Source: Bacteroidales bacterium UBA1237
Lineage (GTDB): Bacteria; Bacteroidota; Bacteroidia; Bacteroidales; UBA932
Direction of reading: 5' to 3'
Assembly: GCA_002308935.1 (NCBI GenBank)
Contig: DBWN01000060.1
Coordinates: 1-7,354 of the forward strand
Length of the DNA stretch: 7,354 nt
Below the pieces are notes generated by a model. It made no database searches. It was given only the letters and a program-made list of their open reading frames with translations, and was not told the DNA's origin. Shown one piece after another: positions 1 through 5,890 of this stretch. Positions within the stretch are counted from its first letter, which is position 1; every line of letters starts with the position of its first letter. Position numbers and translations under genes: made by a program.

Positions 1-1059
1 ATGGCAAGAATCAGGACAAAGGATATCGCCCAAAAGGCGGGAGTATCGCTCGGAACAGTGGACCGTGTGCTCCATAACCGCGGAGGCGTGTCGGAGAAAA
101 GCAGGACCAAGGTGCTTTCAATCATGAAGGAACTCGGCTACGAACCCAACAGGTACGCCAGCGCCCTGGCTTCCAACAAGAAGTTCTCCTTCGCTTGCCT
201 CATCCCTTCACACACTGAGGGCGAATACTGGGAACAGGTTGAGGATGGTCTGAAAGACGGAGCCTCCGACTTCGCGGATCTCGGAACGGAACTCTCTTTC
301 TATTACTACGATTCATTTGACTACCCCACTTTCGACAAAGCAGGATCAAGCATCCTTGAAGGAGAGCACGACGCCGTCATCATCGGCCCGACCGTGAAGG
401 AACACACGATGCCATTTATTAAGGAACTTGAGAGAAGGCGTATCCCCTACATCTTCGTTGACGCCATTATAGAAGGGGCTTCCCCTTTGGCGTATTTCGC
501 ACAGCACGCCATAATGAGCGGATATTTCACCGCCGGGATAGTCCTTCCGCTGAGAGTCCCGAAGGGCGGCAAGGTGGCCGTTTTCGAAACCACCCGCAGC
601 AGCCACACCGGATCGAACCAGCAGGTGTCGAGAGAGGAAGGCTTCAGGAAATGGATCTCCGATCACGGTGCTGACGTCTCTCTGGTGAAAGTGAGCCTCC
701 CCTCAACCAGGGACAAAGACAAGGACTGCGTGATTCTTTCGGAGTTCTTCAGTTCAAACCCGGACATAAAGACCGGAGTGTTCTTCAACTCAAGAGCATA
801 CATAGTCGGCGAATACTTGCGTGACAACGGCATAAAGGACTTCGACCTCACCGGATACGACCTTCTTCCATCCAATGTCGGATGCCTCCGCGATGGAGGG
901 ATCGCAAGACTGATCTCCCAGAGGCCTCAAGAACAGGGTTACGGAGCAGTGAAAGCGCTTTGCGAGAAACTCATTCTCAAAAAGCCGGTGAAAGTATCCA
1001 ACGACATGCCGATAGACCTTCTGAACCGCGACAACGTGGAATTCTATCTTCAAGCGTAA
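1..1059 (+). CDS. LacI-family transcriptional regulator
   Basis: This 352-residue protein is a DNA-binding repressor/activator of the LacI/GalR family, probably controlling the glycosidase and esterase genes directly downstream. The N-terminal helix-turn-helix spans about residues 5-25 (KDIAQKAGVS, then recognition helix with TVDRVL), followed by the third helix (SRTKVLSIMKELGY) and a hinge region PNRYASAL at 49-56 with the minor-groove leucine at 56. Residues from about 62 on form a periplasmic-binding-protein-like sugar sensor domain of the Peripla_BP_4 type. The recognition helix has Asp21 where most LacI proteins have Ser (TVSRVL), a variant familiar from Bacteroidota regulators. Length is normal for the family. 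The frame opens at the first base of the window; MARIRTKDIA is a typical family N-terminus, so the start is probably genuine although the upstream side is unseen. The effector sugar cannot be told from sequence. Confidence 0.93.
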   Translation: MARIRTKDIAQKAGVSLGTVDRVLHNRGGVSEKSRTKVLSIMKELGYEPNRYASALASNKKFSFACLIPSHTEGEYWEQVEDGLKDGASDFADLGTELSFYYYDSFDYPTFDKAGSSILEGEHDAVIIGPTVKEHTMPFIKELERRRIPYIFVDAIIEGASPLAYFAQHAIMSGYFTAGIVLPLRVPKGGKVAVFETTRSSHTGSNQQVSREEGFRKWISDHGADVSLVKVSLPSTRDKDKDCVILSEFFSSNPDIKTGVFFNSRAYIVGEYLRDNGIKDFDLTGYDLLPSNVGCLRDGGIARLISQRPQEQGYGAVKALCEKLILKKPVKVSNDMPIDLLNRDNVEFYLQA

Positions 1060-1098
1060 ACGCATCACACAAAGGAAACTAACACAAACACACAGAAT
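1060..1098 (+). promoter_or_regulatory. A/C-rich leader between the regulator and GH3 genes
   Basis: This 39-base gap is rich in A and C (for example acacaaacacacag just before the start) and has no purine-rich Shine-Dalgarno sequence at the proper distance, as is common for Bacteroidota start sites. I see no convincing inverted repeat that could be a LacI operator and no Bacteroidota-type TAnnTTTG promoter box in the gap. The simplest reading is that the GH3 gene is read through from the regulator gene, or from a promoter inside its 3' end that I cannot recognise. Confidence 0.3.
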
Positions 1099-3108
1099 AT
1101 GATGAAAAGATTATTGCCTCTCGCACTTGCCATTCTTGTAGCAGGATGTTCCGGAAACTATACCCAGCCGGAACTAGGTAACCGGACCGCTCCCATCATA
1201 ACGAAGGGCGGTTACTCTTTCAAGGACCTCAACAAGAACGGTAAATTAGACCGTTATGAGGACTGGAGGCTCTCACCGGAGGAAAGGGCCAAAGATCTTC
1301 TCGGGAAGATGGACATCGATGAAAAGATCGGGTTCATGATCATTTCCCAGATAAACATGGGTTCATCAGCACCCCAGGGCGGTGACCCCAGAGGAGGCGG
1401 CAGAGGAACTGTGACTTCAGACCTCAATGAACAGGATGTCGTCACAAACCGCAACATGTTCACCGGCTTGGCCTCCGAAGAGTCCATCAACGTGTCCGGA
1501 ACCACCAAGGGTATCAAGGAAAGACATCTGAGGCACTTCATCCTGAGGGCGAACGCACCCGCCAGGGTAATGGCTGAATGGGCGAACAACGTGCAAGCGG
1601 TGGCCGAGGACACCCGTCTCGGTATTCCTGCTATCTTCGCATCGAACCCCAGAAACCACGTTGCCGTTGACAACTCCATGGGACTCAACGTCGGGAACAG
1701 CTTCTTCACCCAGTGGCCGGGAACCCTCGGACTCGCTGCAGCCGATGATCCCGACCTCATTCTCGAGTTCGCAAAGAGTGCAGCCGCCGAATGGGTAGCC
1801 TGCGGAATCCGCAAAGGCTACATGTACCAGCTGGACCTTTCCACCGAACCCAGATGGAGCCGTATCGAAGGTACCTTCGGTGAAGACGCCGACAGGGTCG
1901 CAGTCATCGCCACACAGCTTGTGAAAGGATTCCAGGGAGAGGAGATGGGACCCCACTCCGTAGCCCTCACCATGAAGCATTTCCCTGGTGGCGGTCCTGA
2001 AATGAAGGGATGGGATTCCCACTATGACTTCGGAAAGAACCTCGTCTATCCCGGAGGCAACTTCGACTATCACATCAAGCCCTTCAAGGCTGCAGTTGAT
2101 GCAGGCGTTTCCGGCATAATGCCTTATTATGCCCGTCCTCATGAGACCGAATACGAAGAAGTCGGATCGGCTTACAACTACGGTCTTCTGACCGAACTTC
2201 TCCGCAATAAATTGGGATTCAAGGGTCTGGTCAACTCTGACACCGGTCCCATCAACAACATGCCTTGGGGCGTGGAGGACCTCAATTACCAGGAAAGGTA
2301 TGCTAAAGCAGTAGCTGCAGGAACGGACCTCTTCTCAGGTGGAGCTGACATCAAGAACCTCAAAGCCACCTATGACGCCGGCATGATAACTGACGAGCAG
2401 ATCAATACCTCAGTCACCCGTCTTCTCATCGAGAAGTTCCGCATGGGACTCTTCGAGAATCCTTACGTCGATCCTGACAAAGCCGAGAAGACAGCCAACT
2501 GCCCTGAATTCCGCGCACTCGCTGAAACGGCTTTCCGCAAATCCATCGTCCTCATGAAGAACGACGGCAAAGTTCTTCCTTTGAAGAGCGGCACCAAAGT
2601 GTATTTCGAGAGGATGGACGCTTCAGCAAGGGGCACCCACACTCCTGTCAAGCCCGAAGGGAACTGGGGCGTAGAGTTCGTTGACAAGCCTGAAAAGGCC
2701 GATGCTGTGGTCTTCTGGCTCTTCCCTGGTGCCGGTGGCGGCGGATTCCTCGGAGGCGGCGGCGGAGCAGCTCCTATCAGCAACCTTCTTTCAGCCAACA
2801 GTATGGACGTCAAGTACATAAACTCCATAGCGGCAAAGAAACCCACGACCGTAATAGTCAACTGCAGCAAGCCTTGGGTACTGAACGAGCTCTCAAGTGC
2901 CGCATCAAAGAGCTGGGTCGCCACCTTCGGCACCACTCTCCCTGCAGTGCTTGATGTACTGACCGGCAAGTTCAACCCCACGGGCAAGATGCCTTTCGCT
3001 ATCCCTTCTTCACAGGAAGCCATAGAGAACAACAAGGAGGACCTTCCCAGCACAATGGAAGCTGAAGGATACTCAATGATCCCTTTGGGAAGCGGTTTAA
3101 GCTACTAA
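1099..3108 (+). CDS. Glycoside hydrolase family 3 beta-glycosidase, lipoprotein
   Basis: This is a GH3 exo-acting beta-glycosidase (beta-glucosidase or related) of 669 residues. A lipoprotein signal peptide with lipobox VAGC places the lipidated cysteine at 17, so the enzyme is membrane anchored on the periplasmic or outer face. Residues 43-54 form a perfect EF-hand-like calcium loop (D43, N45, N47, D51, E54). The TIM-barrel domain shows PRWSR (251-255), GTFGED, KHFPGGG (293-299, K293/H294 for sugar binding) and VNSDTG with probable nucleophile D381. The second alpha/beta domain runs from about 490 (NDGKVLPLK) to TGKFNPTGKMPFAIP. Where GH3 enzymes normally carry the acid/base segment GExPYxE, this protein has a glycine-rich loop at 544-556 with no Glu. 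It ends at the GSGLSY motif, so the usual C-terminal fibronectin-III domain is absent. ATGATG gives two adjacent possible starts; either keeps the signal peptide. The substrate is not determinable here. Confidence 0.95.
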   Translation: MMKRLLPLALAILVAGCSGNYTQPELGNRTAPIITKGGYSFKDLNKNGKLDRYEDWRLSPEERAKDLLGKMDIDEKIGFMIISQINMGSSAPQGGDPRGGGRGTVTSDLNEQDVVTNRNMFTGLASEESINVSGTTKGIKERHLRHFILRANAPARVMAEWANNVQAVAEDTRLGIPAIFASNPRNHVAVDNSMGLNVGNSFFTQWPGTLGLAAADDPDLILEFAKSAAAEWVACGIRKGYMYQLDLSTEPRWSRIEGTFGEDADRVAVIATQLVKGFQGEEMGPHSVALTMKHFPGGGPEMKGWDSHYDFGKNLVYPGGNFDYHIKPFKAAVDAGVSGIMPYYARPHETEYEEVGSAYNYGLLTELLRNKLGFKGLVNSDTGPINNMPWGVEDLNYQERYAKAVAAGTDLFSGGADIKNLKATYDAGMITDEQINTSVTRLLIEKFRMGLFENPYVDPDKAEKTANCPEFRALAETAFRKSIVLMKNDGKVLPLKSGTKVYFERMDASARGTHTPVKPEGNWGVEFVDKPEKADAVVFWLFPGAGGGGFLGGGGGAAPISNLLSANSMDVKYINSIAAKKPTTVIVNCSKPWVLNELSSAASKSWVATFGTTLPAVLDVLTGKFNPTGKMPFAIPSSQEAIENNKEDLPSTMEAEGYSMIPLGSGLSY

Positions 3109-3112
3109 AGCA

Positions 3113-4000
3113 ATGAAAGCCGGGACTTTCCTTGCGGCCGCACTCATCTTCTTGTCCCTCTTTCCCCTTCATGCGGAAAGGGGGATGAAGAAGGAGAAGG
3201 CACATGTCATATGCAAGGACGGTCACCGGATGAAGATACTCATCTACAGCCCCGACTCCCCTGCCGAAGAACCCTCCACAGGTGTGCTATGGATCCACGG
3301 AGGAGGATACATTACCGGAATGGCCTCAATGGCGGGGATGATGGGACGTCCTCCCGCTCTTGTCAAAAAGTACGGAGCGGTGGTGATCAGTCCGGAATAC
3401 AGGCTAGCCAAGAAAGGGCGATACCCTACCGCCATAGAAGATTGCTACGAGGCACTCAGGTTCGTCTTCGAAAACGCTGAAAGTCTCGGCATAGCGAGAG
3501 AGAGGATATTCGTCGGAGGAGAAAGTGCAGGAGGAGGGCTCTGTGCCGCACTCTGCATCCTTGCAAGGGACAGGAAAGAATTCAGCATCGCTTTCCAGAT
3601 GCCTCTCTATCCGATGATTGACGACCGTGACACGGAATCCTCCAGGGACAACCGCAACAAGGTGTGGAACACGAAGAGGAACCACTTCGGATGGAAAACA
3701 TATCTGGGTCCGCTTTATGGGACCGATGACGTGCCATCATATGCGGCCGCTGCAAGGGAAACGGACCTTTCAGGCCTTCCTCCGGCATACACCTTCGTAT
3801 GCACAGGGGAACCCTTTTACTGCGAGACTCTGGAGTTCGTGGAAAAGTTGCGGGAAGCAGGTGTGGAAGCGGAGGTGGACGTATACGAAGGGCTCTATCA
3901 CGCTTTCGACATGCTGGCCCCAAGAAAGGAGGAATCCAGAAAAGCAGCGGAGAACTTCGAGAAGGCTTTCCGAAAAGCGGAAGAAGACCTTAAGCGATGA
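3113..4000 (+). CDS. Secreted alpha/beta-hydrolase (HSL/family IV-type esterase)
   Basis: This 295-residue protein is an alpha/beta-hydrolase-fold carboxylesterase of the hormone-sensitive-lipase type. It has a cleavable signal peptide (K2, hydrophobic 5-19, likely cut after LHA at 21) and no lipobox, so it should be periplasmic or secreted. The oxyanion motif HGGGY is at 62-66, the nucleophile elbow GGESAGG has S138, and the catalytic histidine is probably H263 in GLYHAFD. The acid position, normally Asp in a DPLxDE segment, reads EPFYCE, so E233 is the likely acid. The gene starts only 4 bases after the GH3 stop codon, so the two are almost certainly co-transcribed. By context it may remove acyl groups (for example acetate or a phenolic acid) from the glycan cut by the GH3 enzyme; this is inference, because the family also contains lipases and peptidase-like members. 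Confidence 0.9.
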   Translation: MKAGTFLAAALIFLSLFPLHAERGMKKEKAHVICKDGHRMKILIYSPDSPAEEPSTGVLWIHGGGYITGMASMAGMMGRPPALVKKYGAVVISPEYRLAKKGRYPTAIEDCYEALRFVFENAESLGIARERIFVGGESAGGGLCAALCILARDRKEFSIAFQMPLYPMIDDRDTESSRDNRNKVWNTKRNHFGWKTYLGPLYGTDDVPSYAAAARETDLSGLPPAYTFVCTGEPFYCETLEFVEKLREAGVEAEVDVYEGLYHAFDMLAPRKEESRKAAENFEKAFRKAEEDLKR

Positions 4001-4009
4001 AGTATCCCA

Positions 4010-4068
4010 CATTGAAGATTGAAGCCGTGGTCCTTTCACATTCGGGACCGCGGCTTCTTCTTTCAATG
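4010..4068. terminator. Hairpin terminator between convergent operons
   Basis: An inverted repeat pairs 4021-4033 (gaagccgtggtcc) with 4045-4057 (ggaccgcggcttc): 13 base pairs with one G-T wobble and an 11-base loop. It is followed on the plus strand by the T-rich run ttcttt. A second outer pairing, cattgaa (4010-4016) with ttcaatg (4062-4068), flanks it across a small internal loop. It lies 20 bases after the esterase stop and about 30 bases beyond the stop of the minus-strand antiporter gene, so it probably ends transcripts from both sides. The T-run is better for the plus-strand direction. Confidence 0.8.
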
Positions 4069-4088
4069 AAAGGACAGGGAGACTTTCA

Positions 4089-5582
4089 TCAGTCGTCGGT
4101 CTCCCCCATGACTATGATAAGATGGTCATCCTTCTGCAGAGTCATGCTCCCGTGAGGGACAAGGAACTTGTCCTCCCTTTTCACCATGACCACACGGATT
4201 CCGTGAGGCAGATGAAGGTCGCGAAGAGTCGCTCCGTCCGCGAGTTCGCCCTCAGTGACCGTATGGTCACGAAGGATTCCCATTTCCTCAGGGATCTCCA
4301 TTCCGAATGTCTCCACTTCAGGGTCTTCATCGTAGCTGAGTTTCAGCACGTCAGCCGCCTTGGAAAGGGTCATACCCTGTACGAGAAGCGAAAGAAGGGT
4401 TATGCAGAACACTATGTTGAAAAGTTCCGAAGAGCCTTCGATTCCGGCCACCACAGGACAAAGGGCGAACAGGATTGGACCTGCGCCTTTCAGTCCCACC
4501 CATGAGACGAACATTTTCGCCCTCACGGACATGTCCCGGAAAGGAAGAAGGCAGAGGAACACGCTGGCAGGACGAGCGACGAACATCATGAAAAGGCAAA
4601 TCAGGAAGGCCGGGAATATGACGTCACCCATCTGGGAAGGCCTGGCGAGCAGACCCAGCACAAGGAACATCAGAAGCTGCATCAGCCAGGTCATTCCGTC
4701 GAAGAAATTCATGATGTCTTTCTTGTCCCGGAGCTCTACCTTGTTTCCGATGATGATAGCGGCGATATACAGCGAAAGGAGGCCGTTACCATGAAGGATC
4801 GAGGCGACAGCGTTCGAGAAGAAACCTATGCTCAGTATCAGGACCGAATAAAGCGCGGTACTGGAAAGGTTCACTTTGTCAAGGAGAAGTTTCGCTCCGA
4901 ACCCTACTGCAAATCCGACCAACGCGCCTACAACAATCTGGAGAATAAGGACCCACGCACCGGTCATGACTATCGAACCGGCCACCTCTGTACCGCCTTT
5001 TGTCGCCGTAAGGACTTGGACGAGGATGATGGTGATGACATACGCCATCGGGTCGTTGCTTCCGGACTCGAGCTCCAGCATCGGCGCAAGATTCTCCCTC
5101 AGGTGCAGTCTCTTTCCGCGAAGGACTGAGAACACCGAAGCGGAATCCGTCGAAGACATTATGGCCGACAGAAGTATGCAGCCGAGGAAAGTACTACCTA
5201 TCGTTCCTATGAGGCTTCCCGTCACCAGCCAAATGAAAAGACCGGTCAGCAGGATGGTAAGAAGCACACCCAGAGAAGAGAGGAGCACTCCCTGCCTCAT
5301 AACCGGCTTGGTCTCCTTGAGTGAAGTCTCCAGACCGCCGGTGAAAAGGATCACCGTCATCGCGAAATGTCCGATCGACTCCGCCACTTCATATTCCTCG
5401 AACTTCAGGCCAAGGCCATCAGCCCCGACCACCATTCCAAGGATAAGGAACAGCAGCAATGAAGGAGCGCCAAGGCGTGTACCGACCTTGGTAACAAGTA
5501 TAGCGAAAGCGACCAGCACTGATGCAAGGAGCAACAGGTGGTCGGAAAGCAGGTTGACAGAAAAGATCGACAGCGGAAGCAT
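4089..5582 (-). CDS. CPA1 cation/proton antiporter (K+/H+ type) with RCK_C domain
   Basis: This 497-residue inner-membrane protein resembles the K+/H+ antiporter NhaP2 (CvrA), which exchanges cytoplasmic K+ (or Na+) for protons and helps control ion content and pH. Residues from about 13 to 400 form roughly a dozen hydrophobic segments. Motifs of the sodium/hydrogen exchanger family include SSTDSASV with D146 and the SGSNDP segment with N176/D177, the Asn-Asp pair typical of electroneutral CPA1 transporters. A soluble tail from about 403 ends in an RCK_C (TrkA_C) domain (approximately 420-496: ELADGATLRDLHLP, then VKRED, HLIIVMGE), a likely ligand-binding regulatory module. It is shorter than E. 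coli NhaP2, lacking the extra C-terminal CorC/HlyC-type region. It is the last gene of a three-gene operon, its ATG overlapping the STAS stop codon by one base. Whether K+ or Na+ is the true substrate cannot be decided from sequence. Confidence 0.9.
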   Translation of the reverse strand: MLPLSIFSVNLLSDHLLLLASVLVAFAILVTKVGTRLGAPSLLLFLILGMVVGADGLGLKFEEYEVAESIGHFAMTVILFTGGLETSLKETKPVMRQGVLLSSLGVLLTILLTGLFIWLVTGSLIGTIGSTFLGCILLSAIMSSTDSASVFSVLRGKRLHLRENLAPMLELESGSNDPMAYVITIILVQVLTATKGGTEVAGSIVMTGAWVLILQIVVGALVGFAVGFGAKLLLDKVNLSSTALYSVLILSIGFFSNAVASILHGNGLLSLYIAAIIIGNKVELRDKKDIMNFFDGMTWLMQLLMFLVLGLLARPSQMGDVIFPAFLICLFMMFVARPASVFLCLLPFRDMSVRAKMFVSWVGLKGAGPILFALCPVVAGIEGSSELFNIVFCITLLSLLVQGMTLSKAADVLKLSYDEDPEVETFGMEIPEEMGILRDHTVTEGELADGATLRDLHLPHGIRVVMVKREDKFLVPHGSMTLQKDDHLIIVMGETDD

Positions 5583-5584
5583 CA
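5580..5584 (-). promoter_or_regulatory. TGATG stop-start overlap (translational coupling)
   Basis: Read on the minus strand, the TGA stop of the STAS gene and the ATG of the antiporter gene share one base. Upstream there is no strong Shine-Dalgarno sequence, so ribosomes ending the STAS frame probably re-initiate on the antiporter frame. This ties antiporter synthesis to that of the STAS protein. Confidence 0.75.
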
Positions 5585-5887
5585 GTCTTCAATTTGGAAC
5601 AGGTTCAGGAAACCTGTCATCATGAAGACGCTGCGGATATCGTTGTTGATTCCACGTACGATGACTTTTCCGCCTTTTTCAGCGGCCTCCTTACGGAGTC
5701 CGAGGAAGAGCCTGAGACCCGAAGATGAGATGTATGTCATCTCGCTGCAGTCAAGTACAACCGTACCTGCCGCATCAGCTTTCAGGGCCTCTATTTCCTT
5801 TCCTACTTCAATTGAAGAAGGAGTGTCAAGACGGCCGACAAGTTTGGCCGTTGTCTGGTTTTTGTCTTTGGTAATTTTGACTTCCAT
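5582..5887 (-). CDS. STAS-domain anti-sigma factor antagonist (SpoIIAA/RsbV-like)
   Basis: This 101-residue single-domain cytoplasmic protein is a partner-switching element. Proteins of this type bind a kinase/anti-sigma factor when unphosphorylated, are inactivated by phosphorylation on a conserved serine and restored by a PP2C phosphatase. Visible marks are the GRLD turn (18-21, D21 as in SpoIIAA), the strand TVVLDCSEM (42-50) and the phospho-loop ISSSGLR (53-59). By alignment with DSSG of SpoIIAA/RsbV, S55 is the probable phosphosite and S54 stands in for the usual Asp. Length is typical. The gene starts 3 bases after the stop of the phosphatase/kinase gene, with an A-rich start region (aaaaaacatataag), and overlaps the antiporter start. 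The adjacent fusion protein is very probably its kinase and phosphatase; what its output partner is cannot be seen. Confidence 0.93.
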   Translation of the reverse strand: MEVKITKDKNQTTAKLVGRLDTPSSIEVGKEIEALKADAAGTVVLDCSEMTYISSSGLRLFLGLRKEAAEKGGKVIVRGINNDIRSVFMMTGFLNLFQIED

Positions 5888-5890
5888 ATC

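Noticed and set aside
1066..1096. CA-rich stretch as a short tandem repeat or operator
   Set aside because: The repeat is irregular and very short, with no inverted symmetry; A/C richness before a start codon is ordinary for this kind of genome.
1417..2142. Long minus-strand open frame (241 codons) opposite the GH3 gene
   Set aside because: It lies wholly antisense to a well-supported GH3 domain, its translation resembles no family and has no domain pattern; it is a by-product of the codon usage.
4876..5625. Plus-strand open frame of 249 codons opposite the antiporter gene
   Set aside because: The translation is rich in Ser, Thr, Pro and Arg as expected from reading hydrophobic membrane-protein codons backwards; the antiporter on the other strand is certain.
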